Source: Gliomastix tumulicola
Lineage: Eukaryota; Ascomycota; Sordariomycetes; Hypocreales; Bionectriaceae
Direction: 5' to 3'
Assembly: GCA_001599755.1 (NCBI GenBank)
Contig: BCHX01000001.1
Location: 2,294,001 to 2,358,000 of the forward strand
DNA: 64,000 nt
Position 1 is the first letter of the stretch. Each line of letters opens with the position of its first letter. The notes under the pieces were generated by a model. It was given only the letters and a program-made list of their open reading frames with translations. It did not search any database and was not told the DNA's origin. The position numbers and the translations under genes are program-made. Below are positions 23,755-36,405 of the stretch, in pieces.

Positions 23755-24860
23755 TGACTGCGTCGAGAACATGACATTTTGTACGGCGTCCTAGAGGGGA
23801 GTAGGTTGCATATTTTGATCGTGACCGAGCGAGAAGGAATGAATCTAGATGGGGGTTGGACTTAACGACCAAAAGTCCCGGAGTTTTTTTCTATCTGTAT
23901 ATAGCGGACGGACGAGGGGCCTTCATGATGCTGAGCATGGGGGAAGCCCGCGCCACCACAGCAGCAACGGCCAACTTTTTTCTGATTATTGTTTGGGCGA
24001 GATACTTAATTTTAATCATCTTCTGAATGGGCTCGGTTCGGGTTGAGTCTCTGGGGCACACTGGCTGCTGACGCTGATGGATGAGGGTTGGATGGACAGT
24101 GATGTCATGTCATGTTAGGGGTGATGGGGCTGATATTTTGGTGTGAGGCTCTCTAGGAAGGTAAGCTCCTCACGCTCTCCTGCCTTCTGCTATCTTGCTC
24201 GGGAGCTAATATGACCTTTGAAGGTGGGCTTCATTGCGCATGGAGCTTTGCCATCTCTTCTGTCTCCATCGCCAATGCATCCCATTTTCTCACGCAGGTA
24301 ATACCTGCTTGGTCCCATTTGGCCTGTCTCGCCTCATTCACTTCTTGATCTTACTATGCCGAGATGGAAAAGTATAGCGACTCTGCGCAGGGACCACATG
24401 CCGTGCTGTGACTCAACACCGATTTCTTCTGCATATGCAACTGGGCTGACTTGTGTTTTGGTGTCGGCCGGTGGAAGGCTTACTGTAAGACCTTCTATTT
24501 CTGTGCGCCCTGCATGAAGCTAAGTCTAATTAGGAACATCGAGTTGGAGGCTCGAAATGTTCTCGTTTGAGCCAACCAGCGACAGTAGTGCAGGGGTGTA
24601 TGCAAGAACTGGCCATGCAGCTCTCCCACTCAGCGCTTCTGCCAGCGCTTCTCCTCCGTAATATATGGTAAGGCAATCAATCCCCTGTTTACTGGAGCTT
24701 AGTTGAATTCCCCGAACCCCTTGGGCTGGTCAACTTTCTAATCCTATCACCACGATCCCAAACTAACGTCCTACGAATCATTAGTGAATGCTTTCTCTCT
24801 ATCTTTCGACCTAGAACTTTCCTATGAAGAACTAACACCCAACGACGAGGTAGCGACACG
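23755..24860. other. ERG5 3' region and promoter of the NACHT-ankyrin gene
   Basis: No gene supported. The sequence is less GC-rich than its surroundings. ATG codons in other frames and in-frame stops precede 24861, which argues against extending the downstream gene upstream. Confidence 0.5.
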
Positions 24861-27800
24861 ATGCGAAACCTCCTTTGCGGCTGTTTCCGGCCAGGCTCTT
24901 CTCACCAGGATGAAGCCACGGACAACGGGCCAACCCCACAGTCGCAGTCACGGCGATCAGACGGTAACTAGCACCTCCTCCTACCGCTCTCTAGCTCTGT
25001 CTCGTTGTGCTCTGTGTAAAGGTAAACTAACGGCTGTTGCTGTTATAGGTGTGAATCACAATAGGGCGTCAAGACAAGAGACTGCGACGTCCCGTCCTGC
25101 CCCGAAACCAGCCACTCAACCAACGGGGACTGATTCGGATGTTCAGTTGTCACAGTCCCATCGGCCGGCCGTTGTGCCCTCGAACAACGCTGTTACGGGA
25201 ACTAGCTTATGGCAGCAAGCTTTCGACAAGCTGTCGCAGGAGGAGAGGGAATCGTTTGTGACGATTTCCAACGACCTCGACCAGCTTCCCAAGCTTACCC
25301 AGACGGACAGCGCCGACGGCTACGACCAAGGTCTGACCACCATATTTACGGTTGAGCATGATGGCTCAACTACTGCTCCTACGATGAATGGCGTTGAGCA
25401 AGCCGATGGGATCATAAAATTCATCCGGCGTGTGCGAGCTATCTCAGACTCAAGAAACCGGCGCGAGTTTACATTTTTCGACGAGACCTACTCCTTGACC
25501 GACGTCTATAGTCGCACCATTTCATGGATCAATAAGTTCAAGGATATTGGAGATATCGCAATCCAGGTAGATCCTCTACATGCCGCCCTGCCCTGGGCGG
25601 CAGCAAGACTTGTCTTGCACTTTCTCGTTGCCTACGAGGATAGTATAGGGGACGCAATGGTCGTTATCGAGAAGACCTCCAGGATCGTCCACCGATGCAG
25701 CGTCTACGAGCGAATTTATGCGCAAGAGGACAATGGCATTAAGGGCACAAAGAGTGGAAAGTTGGTTGCGGATCTGCTCCTTCAATTGTACAGCTTGGTC
25801 CTCAAGATCCTCTTGCGCACAAGCCAGTTTCTCCGCAAGAACACCCACGGCCGTGCGCTAGAAGCGGCGCTGCATCCCGAAGGGCAGTCAAGCCTCTTAT
25901 CAGACTTGAATGCTCTCGAGGATGAAGTTGAGCGTGCTGCGTTAGCGTTTCGGATGCAGCATGATTATGTATGGTCGAAAGAGGTTACACAGAAGCTAGA
26001 GAGACTGCTATCCTTGGAGGACTCAATCCATGGCATTGATTTAGATATCAATCGCCTGCTCAGGCAAACTGATCATCGGCGGTTATCAGAAATTCTTAAC
26101 TGGATCTCTTCAGTTCAGTATTTTGGTAACCATCAGCTGGTCTGCGAATCAAGGGTCAAGGAGACTTGTGACTGGGTGATCAAGTCACACCAATTCCAGG
26201 AGTGGGAAACGGAAGCTGCTTCAATCACACTCTGGCTTCATGGTCCAGGTAAGTGTCGTACTCAGGGTTATGGAAATACCTCTTTGCTGACCATTGCTTA
26301 ATAGCTGGCTGGGGCAAGACATTTCTTGTGTCTAAGATCATTGACTCGATATCCATCAGCCATGAAAATGAGAGAGACAACGAGGGATTTGCCTTCTTCT
26401 ATTGCAACCATACAGACTCGGAGCGCCGAGATGCTATTTCTGTGCTGCGCAGCTTTGTGAGACAGTTGGCTGCACCGAGGGCTCACTCAATTTCTAACAG
26501 CATTCATCCAGAGATAGAGTCGTTCTACGACCAGTCAAAGGTGAATGGCTCATTTTGGACCCAAGGCACCTGTGAGAAGTATTTGCTCATGCTGCTCGAC
26601 TTCTACCCCCGCACAACACTCATCCTTGACGCCTTGGATGAATGTGTGGATCGGACGGTCCTGCTGAACTCCCTTGAGGCTGCAGCAATGCGGTCAAAAC
26701 GACCCATCAAGATCCTTCTCTCTAGCCGGCCTGAAGGGGACATACGCCAGTTTTTATCACATCTGACCAACATTGAGATCACAGAGGCCAAAAATGACAA
26801 AGATATCACGGCGTTCATACACTCTACTATCGACATCAGGTATCCATGGACATACGCTTTAGGCCAGAGCCCAGTTTTGAGACATGATGTTGTCACTACA
26901 GTGGCGAGCAAGAGCAGAGGCATGTTCCAGTGGGCCAAGCTACAGATCGAACAACTCAGAGAGCTTGATCATGAGCATGCTATTCGAGAAAGGCTAGGGG
27001 TACTGCCTGAGGGTCTCACAGCAGCCTACGACGAGATATTTGACAAGATCAATGGCCGTGGTGAGAAGGCCCGGCGTACAGTCATCCGAGCTCTCTCCTG
27101 GGTTTCATGCTCCTTCAGACCTCTCACAACCGACGAGCTTCTGGGGGCCTGTTGCATAGATACAGAGCATAAGGAGATTGATCTGAGCTTTGAGGCTACG
27201 GAGCAACTTCTTCTGGGCTGGTGTGCAAGCCTCCTCGTTCTGGATTCGACTTCAGAGAAACCAGTCTGGCGGCCTTCTCACTTTTCTGTGGTAGAGTACC
27301 TCGAGAAAAGGCATGACATGGCCGCTTCTCGTATACGGAATTGGGTGGCCAAGGCGTGCTTGGTGGTACTCCTGAAGAAATCCATCAGTCAGTACCACAA
27401 CGTTGAAGAGCTCCGTGTGGATGCTGAGGATTCAGAATCTGAGGCCGATGAGGATTGCTTCCTGGACTCGCATTCGTTCTACTCTATTTGGAAGTACGTG
27501 ATCCAGCACTGGCCACGCCATATTCAGAGTCAGGAATCACCCGACTGTGACTCTCAAGTCGCGGAGCTCCTAAAAGAATTTCTAGGTTCACCCCTGACGC
27601 CGAGTGCCGCATATCAGCACTGGCATCAGTCAATGAAGCATCGCGGTCCCTTTGAGTACCTGGTTGACCTGGAATTTCTTCCGCTTCGGATGAACATCCA
27701 TCCTCGGCTCTGGAACGAATGGGCTACTCCCTTGGTTGCTATGTGTTATTTTTCACTCTTCCATCTGCTGAAGGAGTGGTGGGATCCAGTCCATCCTGGT

Positions 27801-29261
27801 TTCCAACTCTCGGATATTTATTGTAGCGGCCGAAACATGCTCTGCATCGCCGCTGCTACTGGCTGCTTCGATATCGTCACTTGTCTCGTCGGTCGTGGCG
27901 CGTCAGTGAATCCTGAAGATTTGGAGTGTCTTGATGCAGTCTGGGGCTACCCCCTCGGCGCTGCTGCTGTACATGGAAACCATGAAATTGTCAAGTTTCT
28001 GCTGGAAAAAGGAGCAGATCCACACCTTACTTTGGCTATCAAATTCACACCTCACGCCAGGATTCACGAATATCGTTCCGCTTTATACGCAGCTTCAGGT
28101 CATGGAAATCCAGAGACTGTTCAGGTGATTCTGGAGGCTGGTGTTGATGTGAACCTGCTCCTTCAAGCTGGCGACTATGGAAGTGCTCTATGTGCAGCTG
28201 CAGCTAAAGGAAATTTGGAGATCGTTCGGCTGCTCCTGGATGCTGGTGCTGATGTGAACCTGCTCCTTCAAGCTGGTAGGTATGGAAGTGCTCTATATGC
28301 AGCTACAGCTAAAGGAAATTTGGAGATCATTCGGCTGCTCCTGGATGCTGGTGCTGATGTGAACCTGCTCCTTCAAGCTGGTAGGTATGGAAGTGCTCTA
28401 TGTGCAGCTGCAGCTCAAGGAAATTTGGAGGTTATTAGGCTGCTCCTGGCTGCTGGTGCTGATGTGAACGCAGCTCTTTCCTCTGGGGATTATGGTAGTG
28501 CATTGGTTGCATTTATAGAAAACTCGAAAAGACGGAACATGAAGCAGGATGTGAAGCTTCTGAAGCTTCTGTTGGACCATGGAGCAGACGTCCGCTTACG
28601 ACTGCATTATGGGAGATGGGATAGTGCAGTGACGGCAGCGGCATCAAAGAAGGACGACTGGATTCTTACTACTTTGATCGGAGCTTCTTCTTTGCCCAAT
28701 GAGGTTCTCCTCTCTGGGTCCGGGGCGCGACTCTACTGGACACTCTTGGGACCGCTTGCCTCGTCTGTCGCTGTCATGGGCGAGGATCTGGATCCGGATG
28801 GGCCGCGTGACCCGTACCTTCTCCAACAAGTGTCTGCAACAGCCACGACGGTATGGCACCCAATCTCTCAGGAGTCAGCAACAGTGCCGCCAGTCCCGTA
28901 TCTCGTCGTGCGAGCGGACCAAATAGACGGCAGATCCAACCTCTGGAGGAGGAGATTCTTGTCAGATGGCAAGAGTCAGCCTCCCATGTCCGAAGAATTC
29001 GTGGTGGTTCTACCAAGCACAACTGCATTCGTCACAGTGCATGATTTTGTGTCGGCGGTGCATCCCTGGTTGATGGAGAAACGCGAGGCACTCCCGCGTG
29101 CGTCGCACACAAATTACGACAACCTGACGCCGGACGCGAGACTGGTTGTTTCCGCAGCGAATCCAAACCAGCTCCGCGTCGAAGAGGAGGCTAAATGGCG
29201 AGAAAACCGCCGGCGCGAGTTGCAAGCTGATAGGGTGTCCGAGGTGCTGGATGAAGCATGA
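24861..29261 (+). CDS. NLR-like STAND protein: N-terminal effector region, NACHT NTPase, ankyrin repeats
   Basis: Exons 24861-24963, 25049-26248 and 26305-29261 give 1419 aa. The start MRNLLCGCFRPG is the first ATG of the joined frame, and its clustered cysteines could be lipid-modified. Residues of about 80-330 resemble the helical N-terminal region of fungal NACHT proteins (SLWQQAFDKL, IQVDPLHAALPWAAAR). The second intron splits the Walker A codons; joined they read GPAGWGKT (433-440). Walker B is LILDALDE (540-547), with a LLSSRPEGD sensor stretch after it. Ankyrin repeats occupy about 944-1200, including three 35-residue units that are nearly identical in DNA. The 200-residue tail is unrecognised. 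Such proteins act in fungal non-self recognition, heterokaryon incompatibility or cell death; that role is inferred here from architecture alone. Confidence 0.88.
28146..28460 (+). repeat. Three tandem 105-bp ankyrin-coding repeats, about 93% identical
   Basis: Units 28146-28250, 28251-28355 and 28356-28460 all begin GATGTGAACCTGCTCC and share the same 105-nt length. By my count adjacent units differ at about 7 positions. A partial fourth copy starts at 28461. Each encodes one ankyrin-type repeat (35 residues) in frame, so unit gain or loss would keep the protein in frame. Confidence 0.95.
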
Positions 29262-29744
29262 AGATGCATATTCGAAGCAGGTTACTACTCAATTAGGAAG
29301 CGTGCTCATCGCAACGTAATGCATGTTGGTTGGAATATTGCAATGTGTAGATAGGTGGTAGGAATTCCATTGAGTACGACGCACTGTACCTCATGTACGT
29401 TGTTGTTAAAGAGAAGGATGGGATTATGAGCAGTAGATCATCAGCCAAGTCCTCAGCCTGATCGCGCGGCGGGCTAGAGTGGGGGTTACCTCTCCACAAC
29501 TACTAAATACCGACCAAGTGGTGGAAGAAAAACTTGAGCCACATACACACCCACATTGTATGGTCCTATAGCTCAAGTATTTATTCGACCGCGTGCCGAC
29601 CCAGATTTACATAAGGTACTAGTACTTCCAGTGACGAACCTGAGCTCCATCCGCCATCTTCCCTTTACGTACACGACAATTGCTATTCCTATTTGTACGC
29701 ATTTAGGCACAAGTCTCGTGCCTCCAATTGCTGGACAATCCACC
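29262..29744. promoter_or_regulatory. 3' region of the NACHT-ankyrin gene and promoter of the rhodanese gene
   Basis: No gene supported. An open frame runs upstream of 29745 with an ATG at 29556, but the encoded residues look like untranslated sequence; the ATG at 29745 has a better context (CCACCATGA) and starts a proper presequence. Confidence 0.5.
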
Positions 29745-30445
29745 ATGACGACGTCAAGCAGAGCCCTGACAAGCGCCCTGCGACGCACGGCAACGACATC
29801 CCGCCTCGTCACTCCAGCTATTAGGGCAACCTCGAACTGCTGCTCGTACGCGCGCCTGTCCACAGCCGCCGCTACACGGCAAGCCTGGCGCCCGGCACCG
29901 GTCTACAGGATATCCTCCCCTCGGGCAACGGTCGGCAGATGTTATTCAACAGGCGAGGGGCAGTCCCCCGTCCGGAACTGGGAGTTCGCCGAGATCGAGA
30001 AGCAGGTGAAGCTCAATGCGGAGCTCAAGGACGGAGCTGATGGGAAGGTCATCTTTGTCGGTACGTGCTACTCTCTACCCCCCTCCCCCCCTACCTACTA
30101 CTTCTCTCTTATCCCGGACACTGACTCTCTCTGTCCCGTCTAGACGTCCGCGAACCGCACGAGCTCCACCAGACGGGCAAGATCCCCGGCGCCATCAACA
30201 TCCCCATCACCACCGCTGTCCAGAGCTTCCACATCTCGGACGAGGACTTCGAGGACCTGTACGGGTTCGCGCGCCCGGGCAAGGACGCGCCCCTCGTGTT
30301 CTACTGCAAGGCGGGCGTGCGGGCCAAGGGCGCGGCGGCGCTGGCGCAGCATGCGGGGTGGACGGACATTGGGGACTATCCGGGGAGCTGGAATGACTGG
30401 GAGCTGCATAAGGGCCCGGTTGAGCCTGTGAAGAGGCAGGGTTGA
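29745..30445 (+). CDS. Mitochondrial rhodanese-domain protein (thiosulfate sulfurtransferase, Rdl2-like)
   Basis: Exons 29745-30060 and 30144-30445 give 205 aa; the 83-nt intron (GTACGT...TAG) joins VIFV-DVREPHEL. The first 70 or so residues are rich in Ser, Thr, Arg and Ala with almost no acids (MTTSSRALTSALRRTATTSR), a strong mitochondrial targeting peptide. A single rhodanese domain follows: DVREPHE, GKIPGAINIP, and the active-site loop CKAGVR with Cys160 as the persulfide-carrying residue. The domain resembles yeast Rdl1/Rdl2 and animal Hsp67B2-type sulfurtransferases, which move sulfane sulfur between thiosulfate, glutathione persulfide and acceptors. The physiological acceptor cannot be read from sequence. 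Confidence 0.92.
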
Positions 30446-30690
30446 TGATGGTGGTGGTGGAGGTTTCACGTTGTCAAGCGGAGGAGTGTATAAAATAATC
30501 AGGTTGTTTGGTTTAACGTCCCGTACTGTACAAATAACGGATACAATCCTCTTCCCAGGAACAGCAATGGCGCTGAAGACATGGCCAATGAACCAAAAAG
30601 AAAATCAAAGTCTAAGCATATGCATCGTACATTTCGCGGTACAACTCCCACCCGGACCTGCAATAGCCACCACCTCCGCATCCTTGCCCC

Positions 30691-31709
30691 TTAAAACAAC
30701 CGAGGCGGCGTCGAGTCACCGCCCTGGTTATCCGGGCCGCCCTCACCAGGCGGCCTGGCCACGGGGCTGCCGTGCGCGAAGAACAGGATCTTGATGGCGA
30801 GCGCAAGGCCAGCGTGCAGCACGACGACGACGACGAGCAGGATCTTGCTGACCTGGCGGTCGGTGGCGCTCAGGACCGGGTACAGGTTCCGGACGAGGAA
30901 GGCGACCGACAGGCCGAAGCCGACGCCGACGAAGACCCAGTTGAGGATCTCGAGGGGCGACCAGCTGATGATGGCGACGGGGATCCAGATCAGGTTGGCG
31001 TAGCCGTAGAGGGCCCAGCACTCGAGGAGGTTGGCGAGCTCGCTGCCGAAGTAGCGGAGGGCGAGGAAGAGGGCGACGGGGATGAAGAGGGTGTAGCCGT
31101 AGATGAGGCCGGCAGCGCCTGGAAGGGTCATGTTAGCAAAGGGGGGTGTTGCATCGCATTTGTCGCATAGACAGGTACGCACCGCTGAGCAGCGTGAAGT
31201 CGTAGGCAAACGCGGCCTTATCGGTGTTAGACAGATACTGGCTGACGGTGCCGCCGAGGAACAGGATCAGGACGACCGTCGTCGCGATCCAGAAGGGCCC
31301 GTAGAGGTCCGGGTTGCCCTCGAGCACGTCGAGGAAGTTGGCGCGGGGGAAGAGCGCGGCCCAGCAGCGGGACAGGACGGCCGACGTGTCGACGTCGAAG
31401 AACTGGGCGTAGAAGGAGATGGTCCAAAGGAAGCGCTTCGAGGAGCCATCGGAGGCTGTCGCGGGCGGCGGGAGGCCTGAGGACGGGGCCTTGCGGGCGC
31501 CCGGTGTTGTGTCGTTGAAGTTGGAGTTGTGGAAGGCGAGGTCCTCCTGGAGGTCAGTGTGGCCGAGGTCGCCCTGTCAGGTTCTCTGTTAGTTCGAGAT
31601 CCGACCGTTATCGCTTGCCGACAGAAGAGTGTTCTGATCGATCTGCCGGCGAGCTCCAACATACCTCGTCGTCCACGTCCACCACGGCGTCGTATCCGGA
31701 GCCTGACAT
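30691..31709 (-). CDS. Yip1-domain membrane protein (YIPF1/YIPF2-like)
   Basis: Exons 31709-31665, 31573-31183 and 31118-30691 give 287 aa. The first exon encodes only 15 residues (MSGSGYDAVVDVDDE); phases 0 and 1 are kept at the two joins. A hydrophilic cytosolic N-terminus of about 115 residues contains the Yip-family stretch FLDVLEGNPDLYGPFW. Five membrane segments follow, ending near the C-terminus (IATTVVLILFLGG, LIYGYTLFIPVALFL, NLIWIPVAII, FVGVGFGLSVAFL, LLVVVVVLHAGLAL). Yip1-family proteins bind prenylated Rab GTPases and act in ER-Golgi and Golgi traffic. Motifs resemble YIPF1/2 (yeast Yip5) more than Yip1 itself, but I hold the subfamily call loosely. It converges on the rhodanese gene 245 bp away. 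Confidence 0.88.
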
Positions 31710-32557
31710 CGTCGCGAATCTTCTCGGTGCTTGACGAATTAAAGTTGGATCGATGCAGGCTGAAGGGAGGCGGTCTCCTGCAGGTGCTTGTCGAGTGCAA
31801 CAGTCCGAATGCTACGGAGGTTGATTATGCGAAGGTTGATGCGAAGCTTGGTTGTATCCTCCAAGGCAGCTCTTTAGGGGACAGCTGGCGGATTGGCTGC
31901 AGTTCAGGGCGCGCCACCGGTGTTTACCCGCCGGGTACCTGTGCCTGAGCACTGACAGCTCTTAACGGTGCAGACTCCTTGGAGAATTAAATAATCAGGC
32001 AATTGAATTAAATAGGAGAATTTATGACTACAAGTTTCATAACCTTGTCCTTTTCTTACGTGTTATTCATTCTAAGTCTTCTTCATTCTTCTACTGGGGT
32101 GAACAAGGAATAACTTGGTTTCTTTGAACGACGTCTTGAGGCTCCTACATGTATCACCCCACTATAATTCACCTGCAGAGTGCTCCGTACCTAGGCGACT
32201 CATCCACCTGCAGCTCATTGACCTCAGAGTACCACGCCCTTATGATGGCATAAGGTATAGGTTTAAATCGCCGCAAGTATCACCCGAAGTCGAATCCCAG
32301 AGAATGTGCATCTTACGCCGGACCCATTCACTTCCCAACCAGCATTCGTCCACACGACCACACAAGCGCCACAATGCACAGGTGTAGATGCTTTTGCACA
32401 ACCGCAACACTCAGATTGACTGCCTAGACTGCGGGTGCTGATGCAGAAAAAATGTCCCTTTTACATAACAAGGAAGACGTCCCCCATAATTCGTTTTTGC
32501 CGAAGCCCCCCAGTAATGCCAGAATCCAGACGCCACATCCATTGGTAAATAAATCGT
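31710..32557. other. Intergenic region with an AT-rich islet
   Basis: Between the start of the Yip1-family gene and the end of ubiquitin-L40. Bases of about 31975-32105 are markedly AT-rich (many TTAAAT/ATTAAAT words) against a GC-rich background. No coding potential or terminal repeats seen. A GGGTACCT motif lies at 31933-31940. Confidence 0.5.
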
Positions 32558-33304
<747 letters not shown>

Positions 33305-33628
33305 CTTGCCTGATTTTCCGTGGTCGTTGGCGATGTGAAGTTTGCAGAACAGTCAATTCCGACGCAGAGTTGGTGGGGCGGAGTTGGCACTTCTCTGCAA
33401 AACCCTAGGTCTTGTGGGGTCACGTGATGGAATTTTCGGCGCCAAGATATGTCATCGGCCGTTCTCCAGCGATAAGCTCAGCTCCAACTGAGACTCTGCA
33501 GACGAGGCATCCAATCAACATCACATGGCTTGTTGCTACCCTTAGGTTTCTACTAATTTCTTGATCGTCGTGATATATTCTTCATTACACTGAACTGAGG
33601 CTGGATATTTGGGTCATTTTACCACCCT
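33305..33628 (-). promoter_or_regulatory. Compact promoter region of ubiquitin-L40
   Basis: Only 324 bp separate the L40 start from the RRN7 stop. The plus strand has AAAACCCTAGG near 33398, close to the ARCCCTAA-type (telomere-repeat-like) element found in ribosomal protein promoters of several fungi, and a CACGTGA near 33421. That these are functional is inference. Confidence 0.4.
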
Positions 33629-35517
33629 TCAGGCCCTGGCTTCTGATCGCCTTGCGACCTTCCTCTGCTGCTTCTGCCAGACGATGATGCGCTGCTCCAG
33701 CATGTAGACAGCTCTGACCAGGGTATCGAGCTCAGTCCCCGATGCATTTGCTAGAGATGCAGTGAGTATGGTGAAACGTGATGCGCGAGATATGGAGACG
33801 TACCTGCCATCTCAAACAGTTTCTTTGCTGTTGAGGAGAGGTCACTAGGGGTTCGGTAGGACTTATAGAGGACGCTTGGTCCTGGCCCAGCCTTGTTGTG
33901 ATGTTCTTCCGCTGGCGAAATGGCCGATGCGAGGACAGCCTTTATTCTTCCCTCGATTTCGCTGCTTGTCGTCTCCTCAGGAGGCACGTCGGGAGGCGGC
34001 GGCTCCTGCACAGGGAAGAATTGCGTTACTGGGTTGGTATCTGGTTTCTCGACTGTCAGTAAATATAGTAATTGGCGTCGACATCAGATTCTGTAGTAGA
34101 CGTACTTTTGCCGTCACTGAGGCTTGCCATTCTGCCAAAGTACTCGTCGAGCTCTGCTTCGGTCATCGCCACCACTTGCTCAGACGTAATGCTGCTCAGG
34201 GCCGGTCTCACAACCGGCCTTGGGTCGTCATCAGTCATCTGCGAAGTGACATCCTGCCACAGCCGCCAGTCAAAATGCGGCACTGCATCCGTAGGCAATG
34301 GCGACGCGGACTGTGTCCATGGAAAGCATATCTTCGTGGCCACAATGAGGGCCGAGACGAGAAGGACTTCTGGCTGGTCGACGGGGAGGACTCTTGACTT
34401 GGCGACAGGCAGCTGGAATGAGATATCTAGAATTGCGATGACGCTTCTGGTCGCCCGAATGACCTCGACTGCTCCTCGTTAGCAATGCTTCACATGCAGC
34501 AGACGATTGGGAAACCGTACTTGGTAGAGCCAAGAGCTTCGTGTACTGGACGAGCAGCGATAGAGAGCTCAGGGCGGGGAATAATAGATTGAAGTTTGTG
34601 CGATAGCCAATGGCCAAGTCGATTATTGCTCGGTGAAGATCGTCGTGCTTGAGGGGTGTGTTGAGTGGCTGCTTGAGATTCTGCGTGTAGTTAGACGGCA
34701 TGCGGTCTCGTATTTCTTGAGGCAAGTCGAAATACTGCAATGGACAAAGCTTTAGTAACATACTGTACCATAACGTTATAATCACTGGGATAACGTACCG
34801 CTCTCCGAAATGGAATATGGCCTTGATCTGCCCAGGTGAATAGCTGTCCGATGCGCAGGGGAATCCGCAACAGCAGGCAGCCGAGATAACACAGAGCAAG
34901 CGAATCAGACACCTTCGGCGTCGGCCAGTCCGACCCTCTGTCTGAGTCCCAGCTGTGCCGACTAAAAGCCTGCTTCTTCCCCTCGTTCGAGTCGTCCGAG
35001 AGAGGCTGGGAGCTAAACGTCTCCAGCTGCGGCTCTCCGTCGCCCGTCTGCTGCTCCTCAGGCATGATGGTGCCAAACGCACGAACGCGAAGATCCCAGA
35101 GATCCCGCACGACAGTCTCCAGCTCCTCGCGCACGCCCTTCTGCCGCACGAGCCAGAGCACCTGGCTCCGGATGATCAGCTGCAGCGCCTCGAGGTACAG
35201 GCTCTTGCCCGCCAGCCCGGACAGCGTCCGCTTCTCGTGCTCCCGGATCTCCTTCTCCTTCCGCGCGACGGCGCCCATCCGACCCGAGTCTTCCTCATCG
35301 CCGATATCGAATTGAACGAAGCCCTGGCCATCCGCGTCAGCCTCCGCCGTCGTGTGGCCCGAGCAGGCGGCTCTGGTCTGCAGCTTGCACCCACCTCGAT
35401 CTCATGGCCGTTGGCCGCGCAGAACCTCATGCCGCTCTCAATGTAGTATCGGCGGTCGCCGCATTGCGAGCACCTCTCGCCCCGAGGCAGTCGCCGGGTT
35501 TCACTTCGCTCCTCCAT
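33629..35517 (-). CDS. RRN7: RNA polymerase I core factor Rrn7 (TAF1B/TFIIB-like)
   Basis: Six exons, 35517-35395, 35323-34799, 34734-34521, 34468-34106, 34052-33804 and 33750-33629, give 531 aa. All introns (53-71 nt) are GT-AG, and several have CTGAC/CTAAC branch sites. The N-terminus carries a zinc ribbon (CSQCGDRRYY, then FCAANGHEIE), followed by an acidic linker with FDIGDEEDSGRMG and a cyclin-like helical region (GKSLYLEALQLIIRSQVLWL, SDSLALCYLGCLLLRIPLRIGQLFTW). Rrn7 with Rrn6 and Rrn11 forms the core factor that places RNA polymerase I on the rDNA promoter. The tail from about residue 410 is proline- and acid-rich and poorly conserved. It lies tandem to ubiquitin-L40. Confidence 0.9.
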
Positions 35518-36405
35518 CGTCACTGCGATGCCGGCCGCCTGGACATGCTACAGTGCTCTCTGCTCAAATTGCCGGATCGCTGCCGTAGGATCTCAGACAG
35601 TTTGAGAGTCTCGTCACGTGTACTGATAGCACACAGCCTCGCTCTTAACTAGCATCGTGCCGTTCGCGATGTTGTGGCTGCGGAAATAGTTGCAGGCGTG
35701 AAGTTTGTGAAGACAGGGTTCTCAAGGCTGGCGCTAAGGCTGTTGATTTCTGGTGGAATTCTCAGCCTCAGTCAATCCGGGGTAAGATGAGTTCTAAAAT
35801 GAGGCTACGACGATGCATGCATTTCCGCTGCTTATTCTTATTCATTTTTACGAATCACTCGAATTTTCCCTTCACACTGTTGGGTTACTACTGGCAGTTG
35901 ATTGCATCTGGTATCATTTCGTGAGGCTGCAACTGAATACCCATCTCTCTAAACAATGCTGCCTAATATACCTGCTGAGGTGATAAAAACAACAGCAAAG
36001 ATAGATCGATACAGGAAAATCTCATCGACGTGCGCACTGGACGAGCAATGATTTGGGCACAATGATGTCCAGTGCACTTCTCCTCCTTTTCTTTATATTG
36101 TGTATGCGAATGCATCAACTACATGGTGCTCGGATACATATTGAGGTTTTGATGAGAACAAAGGAAAATTGGTTCGTGCCATAGGCTCGTTCATTCAGCC
36201 GGTAGAGCTTCTTTTTTTCTTATCATCGTCAAGGACGTTAGCGGTCCATATATATGCCCCGAGGGGGCAAGCAAGCTCCGGTATTGTCGCTTGGTCACCT
36301 GGTATAGTGCAACCTAGGACGGTGAGCGCCAGCTCCCGAGTTCTGATTCGAGAATCAGCCCTCGCAAGAGACTCAGAGTGAAACCGGAGAGCGCTGTTTC
36401 ATCAT
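35518..36405. other. RRN7 upstream region / eIF5A 3' region
   Basis: No gene supported. Promoter for RRN7 lies next to 35517; the rest is eIF5A 3' UTR-like, AT-richer sequence. Confidence 0.5.

Noticed and set aside
29556..29744. N-terminal extension of the rhodanese protein from ATG 29556
   Set aside because: The extra 63 residues have no targeting character. ATG 29745 has a better context and begins a typical mitochondrial presequence.
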